Positions 1 through 7,899 of a stretch of 13,101 nucleotides of DNA are shown here, piece after piece. The number at the start of each line of letters is the position of its first letter. The first letter of the stretch is position 1. The stretch is from Bacteroidetes bacterium UBA6063 (GTDB lineage Bacteria > Bacteroidota > Bacteroidia > NS11-12g > UBA9320), in the NCBI GenBank assembly GCA_002428905.1, contig DIYD01000211.1, positions 1 through 13,101 on the forward strand, written 5' to 3'. The notes below the pieces were generated by a model. The model did not search any database, was not told the origin of the DNA, and saw only the letters and a program-made list of their open reading frames with translations. The position numbers were made by a program, and so were the translations under genes.

Positions 1-1169
1 GCCACGGTTTTTCCGATCGATAAACTTGAAGTAGCGGCCGGACTCGGAGCGTTCAACACATGAATTGCGTCTTGCTTATCGATAATTTTAAAATCATCCA
101 ACAGACCACCGGTTCGATCGCAGGCTTGGGCACGCACACCAGCCTCGGCAGGAACCAAATCACTTTCACGAATCTCTGGTATGAGCTTTTGCAAGGCTTT
201 GGTGAAAGCCTTTTTGGAGAACGACCGATACATCTCACCCATTCCAGTTTTCCAATATTTCCGTGCTACTTTCTGGAAACCTGGCCACATCAAACTCTCA
301 AACAACTCTCCAAAATGAATGTCCTTCTTGGTGTAACCTTCTCTACGGAATGCCAGGACCGCGTTGGGGCCTGCTTCAATATGACCGCTCATCATTCGGG
401 TGAAATGCACACCTAAAAATGGAAAGTTAGGATCGGGCACCGGGTAGATAAGGTTATTTACCAGGTGATGCGACGATTCTTTCAGCATGTAATATTCTCC
501 ACGAAACGGAATGATCTTGGTATCGGTCTTCTCCGTTAACTCTGCCACCTTATCGGAATACAGACCAGCACAATTAATAATAGATCGGGCTTCTACCTGT
601 TCATTGGCTGCACGAACTACCCAGGTATCATGGCTTTTGGCAAACCCTTCAACCCGATAGTTGAACTTTATTTCACCCCCGAGACCTTGAATATTCTCGA
701 GGTATTTCTTTGCAACCAGCTTGTAATCAATAATTCCGGTTTGAGGAACAAAGATTGCCTTTACTCCAGCTACATGGGGCTCATACTCCTTTAATTCATC
801 CGGGCCAATCATCTTCAGACCTTCTAAACCATTTTCACCTCCGCGCTTATACAGGCGCTCCAATTCTGGAACCTCGCTTTCGTCTGTTGCTACTACAACC
901 TTGCCACATAATTCGTAAGGTACGTCGTTCTTGTCGGCAAATTCCAGGAGCATATTGTATCCATTAATACAATTGGTTGCCTTTAACGAACCCGGTTTAT
1001 AGTATAAACCCGAATGGATTACTCCACTGTTATGGCCGGTTTGATGCTTTGCTTCATGTGCTTCTTTTTCAAGAATAATCAGCTTCGTCTCTGGTTTGTT
1101 CTGTAAAATCTGGTAGGCTGTGGCTAGTCCAACTATACCTCCACCAACAATGGCTACATCGTATTGCAT
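1..1169 (-). CDS. lhgO: L-2-hydroxyglutarate oxidase LhgO (3' end outside window)
   Basis: FAD-dependent oxidase or dehydrogenase that converts L-2-hydroxyglutarate to 2-oxoglutarate; the E. coli homologue feeds electrons to the membrane quinone pool. Reading the minus strand from ATG at 1169 gives 389 residues without a stop before the window edge. The N-terminus carries the Rossmann dinucleotide motif GGGIVG (residues 9-14) with an acidic residue ending strand 2 (E34). Then come HQTGHNSGVIHSGLYY (42-57) and, near the end, VRAQA followed by NAPSPAATS (373-381), all hallmarks of LhgO/YgaF within the DAO superfamily. E. coli LhgO is about 420 residues, so only a short C-terminal piece is missing. 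No signal peptide is visible. It is divergent from the GCS2-CBS gene across 172 bp. No related catabolic gene is visible, so it may act as metabolite repair, removing L-2-hydroxyglutarate formed by side reactions. Identification is firm; the physiological role is inferred. Confidence 0.93.
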   Translation of the reverse strand, partial: MQYDVAIVGGGIVGLATAYQILQNKPETKLIILEKEAHEAKHQTGHNSGVIHSGLYYKPGSLKATNCINGYNMLLEFADKNDVPYELCGKVVVATDESEVPELERLYKRGGENGLEGLKMIGPDELKEYEPHVAGVKAIFVPQTGIIDYKLVAKKYLENIQGLGGEIKFNYRVEGFAKSHDTWVVRAANEQVEARSIINCAGLYSDKVAELTEKTDTKIIPFRGEYYMLKESSHHLVNNLIYPVPDPNFPFLGVHFTRMMSGHIEAGPNAVLAFRREGYTKKDIHFGELFESLMWPGFQKVARKYWKTGMGEMYRSFSKKAFTKALQKLIPEIRESDLVPAEAGVRAQACDRTGGLLDDFKIIDKQDAIHVLNAPSPAATSSLSIGKTV

Positions 1170-1341
1170 ACTTCAAGAATTGCCGCGAAAATCGCGCAAA
1201 GCCATTAATCTACCAATTCCTTGGCACTAGATTTCAGGAGGCAGTGGCGCACAATAATCAGTTCACAGACTGTTTTCTGTCATATGCACTCTGTAATTGG
1301 TAAACGACCTTCGGTAAAGGTATTGTAGCTATTTAGGTGTT
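1170..1341. promoter_or_regulatory. divergent intergenic region lhgO / GCS2-CBS
   Basis: This 172-bp gap must hold the promoters of both divergent genes. Two short inverted repeats are visible: CGCGA-AAA-TCGCG at 1184-1196, in the probable lhgO leader, and ACAGA...TCTGT at 1265-1280. For the rightward gene, TTG at 1297-1299 lies 21 bp before TATTGTAG (1321-1328). That is a 6/8 match to the Bacteroidota -7 box TAnnTTTG at permitted spacing and would give a leader of about ten bases. A short AGG stands four bases before the ATG at 1342. No open reading frame here is convincing. The promoter assignment is tentative. Confidence 0.35.
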
Positions 1342-3204
1342 ATGGGACAACAGTTAGAACAGGCCAAGGCCACAGATCAAACCCGAATCGAGTTTATTCA
1401 GGCGCTGCTGAACGACATCAAAGCCCTGGATTATATGATCGACAACCGGCTTTTTGAGTCGGGTATTACACGCATCGGGGCTGAACAGGAGATTTGTTTA
1501 TTAAATGCCGACTGGCGACCAGCCCAGAACGCAGAGGAACTACTGCAAAAGATTAATGATGAGCACTACACCACGGAGCTGGCCCGATTTAACCTCGAGA
1601 TTAATCTGGACCCCTTAACGTTGGAGTCCTCCTGTTTTCGAGACATGGAAGCAAGCCTGGTTGACCTGTTACGCAAAGGACGTAAAGTTGCAGATGAACA
1701 CCGTACCCGGTTTTTACTTACCGGGATATTACCCACCATCAGTAAATCGGAACTGGTCTTCGACTACATGACACAACAACCGCGCTATTGGGCAATGAAT
1801 GAAACCATAAAAGCCTCTAGAGGTTCCGACATAGAGCTCCGATTAAGAGGCGTGGACGAGCTTGCCGTAGTCCATGATTCCGTATTGTTTGAGGCTTGTA
1901 ATACCAGCTTTCAATTGCATTTACAAGTGCATCCCGACGATTTCATCGATCGCTATAACTGGGCTCAGGCCATTAGCGGTCCCGTTTTATCGGCATGTAC
2001 GAATTCTCCACTTTTGCTTGGTCGTGAGTTGTGGAGTGAAACCCGCATTGCACTTTTCCAACAAAGCATCGACACCCGTAATTCGTCCTACGCTTTAAAG
2101 GACCGAAAAGCTCGAGTAAATTTCGGGAACCGTTGGTCAAGTGGCACGGCCTCCGACGTATTCAAAAACGACATCGCAAGTCACAAAATACTATTGGCGA
2201 AGCCAATCGATTCAAACTCAATGGATCAATTAAGGCATGGCCAAATACCAAAACTACAGGCCTTAAACTTAAACAACAGTACCATCTATCGATGGAACCG
2301 ACCTTGTTATGGTGTAGGCGGAGGTAAGCCACACCTGCGCATTGAAAATCGATATATCCCCTCCGGGCCTACGGTAATCGATGAGATCGCAAATTTTGCT
2401 TTCTGGATAGGCCTCATGAATGGTCGCTCAGAGCACTTAAACGACTTTACTGAACATATGGATTTCAGAGAGGCCAAGGCAAACTTCATTAAGGCTGCGC
2501 GTTATGGCAAAGAATCCGTTTTGAAGTGGTTTGGTAAAGAATACAGTGCATCAGATTTAGTCTGCAACGAGCTGCTACCTATGGCTTACGATGGTCTGCG
2601 GAAATGTAATGTGGACGAGAAAGACATCCATCGGTATTTAAGCGTTATTGAGGGCCGGTGTAAAGGTCTAACAGGGTCGCAATGGAATATTCGAAGCTAC
2701 CGCAACCTAAAGAAACGCATGAGTCAGGACAATGCCCTTATTGCCATAACGCAGGAAATGTATCGGCTTCATCAGCAAAACAAACCTGTGCATACCTGGC
2801 CTGTAATGGAGGGCCGGCTACCCGATGCCAACAAGTCACACCGTGTAGGTCATATCATGTCAACAAACCTATTCACCTTGAACGACAATGACCACGCCGA
2901 TTTGGCCACAAGCATCATGGCCTGGAAAAACATTCATCATTTGCCCATAGAAAATGAATCAGGCGAACTGGTGGGATTGCTTACCTGGACGCACATGAAA
3001 CGGCAACGTGAGGCCACAAATACAGCGAATGAACAGGTCGCAGACATCATGACAAAGGACGTTACAACTGTTACCCCGGAGACAGAAATCTCTGAAGCCA
3101 TTCGCATTATGAAAACGAACGAATATGGCTGCTTACCCATTGTGCGCGATCGCCACCTGGTAGGCATTATCACCATTCACGATGTATTACCGTATGATAC
3201 CTAA
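1342..3204 (+). CDS. glutamate-cysteine ligase (GCS2)-like enzyme fused to a CBS-domain pair
   Basis: 620 residues in two parts. Residues about 30-480 look like the GCS2 (PF04107) carboxylate-amine ligase fold. GAEQE (46-50), RFNLEIN (82-88), NTSFQLHLQV (187-196) and HLRIENRYIPSGPT (331-344) occupy the places of the family's GxExE, NxE, xHxHx and ExR segments, which bind ATP/Mg and glutamate. Residues about 503-552 and 566-618 are two CBS repeats, HIMST...GLLTW and DIMTK...GIITIHDVL, which normally pair to bind adenine nucleotides or SAM. Established GCS2 enzymes join the gamma-carboxyl of glutamate to an amine such as that of cysteine. The true substrate here is unknown, and the fused CBS pair suggests allosteric control by an adenine nucleotide. 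I recall similar fusions as a recurrent architecture in Bacteroidota. No glutathione synthetase or ATP-grasp partner is nearby. The protein appears cytosolic. Domain calls are firm; the substrate is not. Confidence 0.85.
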   Translation: MGQQLEQAKATDQTRIEFIQALLNDIKALDYMIDNRLFESGITRIGAEQEICLLNADWRPAQNAEELLQKINDEHYTTELARFNLEINLDPLTLESSCFRDMEASLVDLLRKGRKVADEHRTRFLLTGILPTISKSELVFDYMTQQPRYWAMNETIKASRGSDIELRLRGVDELAVVHDSVLFEACNTSFQLHLQVHPDDFIDRYNWAQAISGPVLSACTNSPLLLGRELWSETRIALFQQSIDTRNSSYALKDRKARVNFGNRWSSGTASDVFKNDIASHKILLAKPIDSNSMDQLRHGQIPKLQALNLNNSTIYRWNRPCYGVGGGKPHLRIENRYIPSGPTVIDEIANFAFWIGLMNGRSEHLNDFTEHMDFREAKANFIKAARYGKESVLKWFGKEYSASDLVCNELLPMAYDGLRKCNVDEKDIHRYLSVIEGRCKGLTGSQWNIRSYRNLKKRMSQDNALIAITQEMYRLHQQNKPVHTWPVMEGRLPDANKSHRVGHIMSTNLFTLNDNDHADLATSIMAWKNIHHLPIENESGELVGLLTWTHMKRQREATNTANEQVADIMTKDVTTVTPETEISEAIRIMKTNEYGCLPIVRDRHLVGIITIHDVLPYDT

Positions 3205-3206
3205 AT

Positions 3207-4859
3207 CTAGAAGTTAGTAGTAAGGGTAAAACGTACCCCACTAAAAGCCGGTTCAATTCGGCAAATACCCCCAGTACAGTTTACTCCTGCTACCTGACGA
3301 ACATACGCCAATGTAAACGAGGTAGTGTGAATATTGTACTTCGCAAAAACCGTCCAGTAGTGAACAATTTCATCGCTAATCACCGAACCCGATTGTCGCA
3401 CCGGTGCCGTGTTCACCATATCTGAAAAAGAGAATGAATAATGCGGAGAAATGTTTAATTCAATAATGGCATTTACAAAGCTTCCCAGGTCCTGCTCCGT
3501 AATGAGATACTGACCTTCAAGTCGCAACGATTTTCTTCGACTTAGCTTATAGGTTGCTTCCATAAATGGTGTTATGGTATGCACATCCTTCCATTCGGCA
3601 CTTCTACTTTCATAGATCTGCTGATTGTAGAATATAGACTGTAAACCTACTTTTCCCTTGAGCTTCTTATTGATTTTATGCTCGTAGTTCACAAAGTACT
3701 CGCGGAACAACTGCTCACCATCCAGTTTACGCACATTGGAATAGTTCAAATAAAGCGTCCTTCCTTTGGTAATTGTCCAAACAAAACTTGCCTGGAAACC
3801 TTGCTCACCATAATCCTGGGCCGGTGCATTATAACGTGCTAATAATCGGTACGACGCCTGACGGGTCAAAGAAGGTTGGTACGTTAATAAACCGTCCAGT
3901 AATAAATCATTCGGACTGGCGCGGAGCTGGAAGTTTTCAATGCGGCGATACTGCCCATTAAACCCGAACCCACTTTTCTTTTTCTTGCCGAGTTTTCGCT
4001 TCGAATAACTTATCGTAGCATAATGAATATAGCCTGGCAACAACTCTAAGTTTCCTTCCGGTGTACGCACCGCTTCAGGTGTCTTTCCGTTGTACTCATA
4101 CGAAATGGCCAGGTCTTTAAAATTGGCACTGATATAGCCGTTATACGCATAAACATTGTACCGAGGCTCAAATCGATCGCCTACAGAATCGTATCCGTTG
4201 ATTTCCGTAACCAACTCATTCATAGTGCTTTGCGTGAGCGTTCGGTTGAACACACTGGCACCTAAAGACACTAGTGTTTTCTTCTCTTTACCCAATCGGA
4301 AAATACGCTCTGAGTTTATCCCTTTCACAATTTCTTCTGATGTTCCGAAGCGATTTCCGGAGGCGCCTGAACCTTTTTGATTCCCTGTAAATGCTTTCAC
4401 GAAGAAATCATCGCTAAAATCATATTTCGCATGTACACCTTCCACTGCATAGTCAATACCGATTAAGCGGTTTTCGAAAGCCCTAAAGACCAATCCAGAA
4501 CCAAACTGGTCGTAGAAAGATCCTGCAGTCAGAGTGAGTTTGTCAATTTTCTTTTTAATCTGCCAGAACCCTAAACCGTGACCAGAATAAGATCCGGTGG
4601 GGTTTAACAGGTTACTGTTATTGAACAGGTCGTAGCGCGCAGACACATTGAACCCTTTTAACTGATAATTCGCAAATAACCAGGCTTCTGCAGAGCTGAT
4701 CTGACTCAAGTACTGCGGAGATTCATACGCACCGATGGTACTGTCTAAAACGAAAACCGAAAAGTTGCTTTGAAAGTTTCCTGAGAATATGCCTTTATCC
4801 TGGCCAAAGGAGGTTAAACTAATTGTTAATAGTGCGATAATGCCAAAAATGCGCTTCAT
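3207..4859 (-). CDS. DUF6029-type secreted or outer-membrane protein
   Basis: 550 residues beginning with a clear signal peptide: MKR, a hydrophobic stretch at about 4-17, and likely cleavage after SFGQ (residue 20). The rest is a long run of alternating polar and hydrophobic segments rich in Tyr, Phe, Asn and Ser, ending in an aromatic Phe (RFTLTTNF). This is what a large outer-membrane beta-barrel looks like. Features such as GLGFWQIKKK, GSGLVFRAFENR and YAVEGVHAKYDF match my memory of the Bacteroidota family DUF6029, whose function is not known. No TonB box, plug domain or T9SS C-terminal domain is visible. The start ATG at 4859 has no Shine-Dalgarno. It is divergent from the lipoprotein gene across 132 bp and converges on the GCS2-CBS gene with 2 bp between stop codons. 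Export and barrel character are well supported; the family name is moderately so. Confidence 0.75.
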   Translation of the reverse strand: MKRIFGIIALLTISLTSFGQDKGIFSGNFQSNFSVFVLDSTIGAYESPQYLSQISSAEAWLFANYQLKGFNVSARYDLFNNSNLLNPTGSYSGHGLGFWQIKKKIDKLTLTAGSFYDQFGSGLVFRAFENRLIGIDYAVEGVHAKYDFSDDFFVKAFTGNQKGSGASGNRFGTSEEIVKGINSERIFRLGKEKKTLVSLGASVFNRTLTQSTMNELVTEINGYDSVGDRFEPRYNVYAYNGYISANFKDLAISYEYNGKTPEAVRTPEGNLELLPGYIHYATISYSKRKLGKKKKSGFGFNGQYRRIENFQLRASPNDLLLDGLLTYQPSLTRQASYRLLARYNAPAQDYGEQGFQASFVWTITKGRTLYLNYSNVRKLDGEQLFREYFVNYEHKINKKLKGKVGLQSIFYNQQIYESRSAEWKDVHTITPFMEATYKLSRRKSLRLEGQYLITEQDLGSFVNAIIELNISPHYSFSFSDMVNTAPVRQSGSVISDEIVHYWTVFAKYNIHTTSFTLAYVRQVAGVNCTGGICRIEPAFSGVRFTLTTNF

Positions 4860-4991
4860 CTATATCTGTTTTGCTTATACTGGTCGCCAATTCCTCTGGA
4901 AATAGACAGCATTTATACCTGTTTCCGTGAAATATCTTGCAAATAAAGGGGATTTTAGAAAATAGGCCGAGGTGTTATCCGTTTTAGAGGT
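4860..4991. promoter_or_regulatory. divergent intergenic region DUF6029 gene / lipoprotein
   Basis: This 132-bp AT-rich gap serves two divergent envelope genes. On the minus strand TTG, 22 bases, then TATAAATG (6/8 to TAnnTTTG) is a weak promoter candidate for the DUF6029 gene, and TTTATTTG (7/8) lies further upstream. On the plus strand AGAGG sits almost against the ATG at 4992, too close for a standard ribosome-binding site, and no clear -7 box is seen. The arrangement permits shared control, but no operator repeat is visible. Confidence 0.3.
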
Positions 4992-5903
4992 ATGAAACTG
5001 CGATTTACCATTTGCGCGGGTCTGTTTATGTGCGCGTTCTATAGCTGTTCCCAAACCGAAAGTAGCGTTGAAAATCATGTATCGGAACACCAGGCGGAGG
5101 TTGTCTCGGAGAAAAAGGATAAAGAAATCCATGTCCTTCCAGACAGCTTCGAGCGTACTTCCATTGTCACCCGTTTGGCACAAAAGCTTGAACGCCAAGA
5201 ACCGAGGGTTATCCAGGTATTTGTTCCTCTATGTGACAACGATCATCAGGGCATAGTACCGGTGAATTCTTCTTTGGGTAACGGGCTTAACTTACGAACG
5301 AATCTGTACTGGGGAGCAGGTTATGGGGTTTATACGCATTTCAAACGTAGTTCGGATTGGCAAAAACAAAGCGATACCGTTTATCCAAAAACCAATACGG
5401 TGTTACAACGCGTGTGTTTTAAACATGCTACTTCAAACACATATCTTGTGATGGATGCGTATCGAGGCGATCGGATGGTGGCCTGCTTAACGGACTACTT
5501 CCACACGCTCTCAGGTGAGCGGATCGATTCCGTAAACCATTCGAAAGGTATTCTCAAGCTTGGATCTAACGTCGATTTGGTCGTATTCAATGGACATAAT
5601 GGATTGATGGATGAACTGGTAGAGGCACCTTATAATCAAGATAGTATACCTAAAGATGCCGTAGCCATCGCCTGCGCATCGCACTACTACTTTGCACCAA
5701 AGCTTCAACGTGCAGGCGGATACCCTCTCTTACTAACGACAAACCTGCTCGCACCTGAAGCGTATGTTTTACATGCCGTTTTGGATGCCTGGATTCTGGA
5801 CAAATCACCTCGTGAAATTCGTAAAGCAGCAGGACTGGGATATCACAATGTGCAGAAATGCGGACTCCGAGGAGCGACCAATCTGTTTCGTACAGGATGG
5901 TAG
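4992..5903 (+). CDS. uncharacterised lipoprotein with caspase-like His and Cys motifs
   Basis: 303 residues. The N-terminus MKLRFTICAGLFMCAFYSC is a lipoprotein-type signal with Cys19 as the likely lipidated residue. The -3 and -2 positions (Phe, Tyr) are unusual for a lipobox. A charged linker (about 20-55) precedes a globular domain starting near EPRVIQVFVPLCDNDHQGIV (70-89). Later segments include LYWGAGYGVYTHFKRSSDW (105-123), a hydrophobic strand leading to NGHNGLMDE (200-208), a second strand into AIACASHYYF (225-234), and a C-terminal APEAYVLHAVLDAW (254-267). A strand ending in His (H202) and a following strand ending in A-C-A-S (C228) recall the catalytic dyad layout of clan CD (caspase, gingipain, CHAT) peptidases, but the usual Gly directly after His is Asn here. 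I recall similar uncharacterised bacterial proteins but no named family. It likely sits in the periplasm or at the cell surface, lipid-anchored. It is divergent from the DUF6029 gene. Confidence 0.75.
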   Translation: MKLRFTICAGLFMCAFYSCSQTESSVENHVSEHQAEVVSEKKDKEIHVLPDSFERTSIVTRLAQKLERQEPRVIQVFVPLCDNDHQGIVPVNSSLGNGLNLRTNLYWGAGYGVYTHFKRSSDWQKQSDTVYPKTNTVLQRVCFKHATSNTYLVMDAYRGDRMVACLTDYFHTLSGERIDSVNHSKGILKLGSNVDLVVFNGHNGLMDELVEAPYNQDSIPKDAVAIACASHYYFAPKLQRAGGYPLLLTTNLLAPEAYVLHAVLDAWILDKSPREIRKAAGLGYHNVQKCGLRGATNLFRTGW

Positions 5904-5944
5904 ACTGAAGCGACGGTAATTCCTTATAAGTTCCCTGGGTTAGC

Positions 5945-6361
5945 CTATTGCATCTTTTGAGATTCGGCGTATGCCTTGAAATTATTCAAAATCAATTGCC
6001 ACCCTTGACGTTGCAACTCTGCATTGTTTTCATCCTCGGGTTCAAACGTTTGAACAGCTAAAATGTGCTCTTCCTGCTGTAAAAAGGCGATGTCTGATTT
6101 CCGACCATCCTCCATAACGGAAGCAATATGCTCGGGCTTGATTACCTCGGTGTATGTCCCTTTGAAATCGAAACCCATGCTGCCATCTTTGGCCTCCATC
6201 CGCCACGAGAATTCTCCTTGAGGCCGTAAATCGTTTACAGCGTTTGGGCAGTGCCAGGAGTTGGCTGCAAAATTCCATTGCGTAATGTGTTCGGGTTTGG
6301 TCCAACATTCCCAAACCAAATCAACTGGAGCAAGAATCTCTGCCATGATACTAATTTCCAT
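5945..6361 (-). CDS. SRPBCC family protein, AHSA1-type
   Basis: 138 residues, a typical length for stand-alone AHSA1/START-like domains. The N-terminal strand followed by APVDLVWECWTKPEHITQW (11-29), a central sheet with GEFSWRME and FKGTYTEVIKPEHIA, and the C-terminal helix beginning WQLILNNFKAY are the family's signature. The fold makes a hydrophobic cavity that binds small ligands, but individual ligands are rarely known and none can be read here. The protein is cytosolic, with no signal. It is the last gene of the seven-gene minus-strand run, 11 bp after the acetyltransferase stop. GATATTTG, a 7/8 match to TAnnTTTG, lies a few bases before its ATG, so an internal promoter is possible. Forty-one bp separate it from the convergent lipoprotein gene. 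Confidence 0.88.
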   Translation of the reverse strand: MEISIMAEILAPVDLVWECWTKPEHITQWNFAANSWHCPNAVNDLRPQGEFSWRMEAKDGSMGFDFKGTYTEVIKPEHIASVMEDGRKSDIAFLQQEEHILAVQTFEPEDENNAELQRQGWQLILNNFKAYAESQKMQ

Positions 6362-6372
6362 GAAGCAAATAT

Positions 6373-6933
6373 CTAGCCTTTCATTCGATTCTGTGCCAGG
6401 TAATCTTCTCGAAGCAGACCAAATGCCGAAGAATCTTCTAAAGCACCCGTGCTATTGAAATGTTGTCGAAACAACCCTTCATTTTGAAATTGAAACCTCT
6501 TCATTAGTGCAATCGATGGTGCATTATCCGGACTAACAAACGCTTCTACACGGTTCAGATTCATCGGCCCGAACCCGTAATCTATAACGGCTTCCATTGC
6601 TTCCGTCATCAACCCCTTGCGTTTCCAATTGTCTTGAAACAAACCGTAACCGATCTCTGCGCGTCGATGATCAATATACCACGTATGGTACCCGCACCAA
6701 CCGATCACCTTTTTGCTCGTCTTGTCGATCAGGTGAAAGAACAACATTTTCTTGTTATAGGTTTCAATCCCACCTTCGTACCAGCGCCGTGGCTTAGTTA
6801 ACCCATCGTTCGACTGAACACCAAAATAGTCCCGTAATTCGGGTTGAGTATAATGTTCAAAAACAAATTTCAACGTTTCGCCATCGAAGCGTCGTAAATG
6901 CATTCGTTCGGTTTCCAGATATTCAAATTCCAT
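6373..6933 (-). CDS. GNAT N-acetyltransferase, RimJ/RimL type
   Basis: 186 residues. It begins with the RimJ/RimL pattern LETERMHLRRF (6-16). Motif A runs through RRAEIGYGLFQDNWKRKGLMTEA (90-112), where the basic loop after the strand (NWKRKG) binds the pyrophosphate of acetyl-CoA. Motif B follows as VEAFVSPDNAPSIALMKRF (129-147), with the usual N-x-x-S and a leucine-rich helix. The family transfers acetyl groups to protein N-termini or small amines; substrate cannot be told from sequence. AAGGA shortly before the ATG is one of the few Shine-Dalgarno-like sites in the window. It starts 6 bp after the stop of the YfiT-like gene, pointing to co-transcription. Confidence 0.9.
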   Translation of the reverse strand: MEFEYLETERMHLRRFDGETLKFVFEHYTQPELRDYFGVQSNDGLTKPRRWYEGGIETYNKKMLFFHLIDKTSKKVIGWCGYHTWYIDHRRAEIGYGLFQDNWKRKGLMTEAMEAVIDYGFGPMNLNRVEAFVSPDNAPSIALMKRFQFQNEGLFRQHFNSTGALEDSSAFGLLREDYLAQNRMKG

Positions 6934-6939
6934 GTTTCC

Positions 6940-7479
6940 TTAGTTGTATCTCCCTTGTGAAGCCAGTCCGTGCTCAACATGAGCCAGATGGTGTCTGCGA
7001 TGCCAGGCATAGTTACCCACATATTCTCCTAAACGGTAGGTGTTTCCATATTCCGGATGCTTGAGTTCCAACTGCAATTGGTCCTTCGTCAATGATCGTA
7101 AAAGCTGGCCCAATTTAATGTGGAGTCCCTGTAACATAAGCAGGGAAGGTTCAAGGTTGTCTTCCTGTGCATCTATAAGTTCTGCCCATCTTTTTTCATT
7201 GTAGGGCCTGATGGTTACATTGTCCTCGGTAAGTGCGAGCTTAAAACGAACCATAGCATTCATATGGCTATCGACGCAATGATGCACCACTTGCTTAACC
7301 GTCCAACCATCGGGCCTATACTTCCAGCTCAACGCATCAGAAGATACGCCATCCAAAACCAACCGTAGCTTTCCGGGAAAGGCTTCTATGGTTTTAATCC
7401 ATTGCGCCATCATCAGGGCGTCTGGATTTTTGTTCGATTGATATTCACCAACAGGATATTTCAGCTCATGCAAGTTCAT
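6940..7479 (-). CDS. YfiT/BstA-like DinB-fold thiol transferase
   Basis: 179 residues from the ATG at 7479. A longer reading from 7539 adds 20 residues that do not resemble the family and would overlap the upstream gene, whereas MNLHELKYPVGEY is the usual N-terminus. The DinB four-helix fold is indicated by YRPDGWTVKQVVHH (54-67), DSHMNAMVRFKLALTED (70-86) and YAWHRRHHLAH (157-167). The metal ligands are expected to be His67 with His160 and His164 (the H-x-x-x-H), as in Bacillus subtilis YfiT. Such proteins are metal-dependent S-transferases that attach bacillithiol to electrophiles, and several Bacteroidota use bacillithiol, so detoxification is a reasonable inference. Bacillithiol synthesis genes are not in the window. 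It lies 52 bp after the DUF4180 gene and 6 bp before the acetyltransferase gene. Confidence 0.88.
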   Translation of the reverse strand: MNLHELKYPVGEYQSNKNPDALMMAQWIKTIEAFPGKLRLVLDGVSSDALSWKYRPDGWTVKQVVHHCVDSHMNAMVRFKLALTEDNVTIRPYNEKRWAELIDAQEDNLEPSLLMLQGLHIKLGQLLRSLTKDQLQLELKHPEYGNTYRLGEYVGNYAWHRRHHLAHVEHGLASQGRYN

Positions 7480-7531
7480 AGCGTAAACAAATATCGAAAT
7501 CCTTTGCGAAATCAGAGAGCTAAATTCTGCC

Positions 7532-7891
7532 TTAAGCACTTAGGTTATGCAATGCCTCTTTGGGCGACTGGAGAAAGTTTACCTGTTTGCCCTGGTTACT
7601 TTCATACATGAAGTCCTGAATGCTCTTACCGGTGTGTTTGTCAAACGAACCAACAATAGCGAGTCGCACCCGATAATTTGAAAACTTTTGCAGAATTTCA
7701 CCAGCCATTCTGTTTTTAAGTTGGAAAAACGAAGGCGTAATATTTCGTTCATGTATAATTACTCTATCGTAACCCGAGTAATACAACGTACCGAGCAAGT
7801 CTTTCCCGGTTTCCTCATCCTTAATGACCGTTTCGTCGGATACGATTTCGGCCACCTTCACCTGATTAATAAGGTGTTCTTTAATATCCAT
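7532..7891 (-). CDS. DUF4180 domain protein
   Basis: 119 residues from ATG at 7891. An upstream in-frame ATG at 7966 would add 25 residues by reading into the transglycosylase gene and is rejected. The sequence has the DUF4180 pattern throughout: DLLGTLYYSGYDRVIIHERN (31-50), ITPSFFQLKNRMAGEILQKF (51-70), NYRVRLAIVG (72-81), and SIQDFMYESNQGKQVNFL (90-107). It is a small cytosolic alpha/beta protein of unknown function, found alone in many Bacteroidota and Firmicutes. The start lies 8 bp after the transglycosylase stop, with GGAG inside the end of that gene 11 bases before the ATG, so it is probably translated from the same message. Confidence 0.9.
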   Translation of the reverse strand: MDIKEHLINQVKVAEIVSDETVIKDEETGKDLLGTLYYSGYDRVIIHERNITPSFFQLKNRMAGEILQKFSNYRVRLAIVGSFDKHTGKSIQDFMYESNQGKQVNFLQSPKEALHNLSA

Positions 7892-7899
7892 TGAAACAG

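Noticed and set aside
60..416. Plus-strand open frame of 118 codons
   Set aside because: It is antisense to lhgO, whose minus-strand translation matches the family along its full length; the plus-strand protein resembles nothing and lacks an upstream signal.
4875..5198. Minus-strand open frame of 107 codons overlapping the lipoprotein start
   Set aside because: It lies opposite the lipoprotein signal and linker and covers the divergent promoter region; its sequence shows no domain or export signal.
5904..5944. Terminator between the lipoprotein and AHSA1 genes
   Set aside because: Only a short AT palindrome (CTTATAAG) is visible, without a GC stem or T-tract.
1342..7479. A thiol-metabolism cluster joining the GCS2-CBS enzyme and the YfiT-like transferase
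   Set aside because: They lie about 4 kb apart in different transcription units with unrelated genes between; bacillithiol is not made by a GCS2 enzyme.
7480..7539. Longer start for the YfiT-like protein
   Set aside because: The extra 20 residues do not fit the family N-terminus and would overlap the DUF4180 gene.
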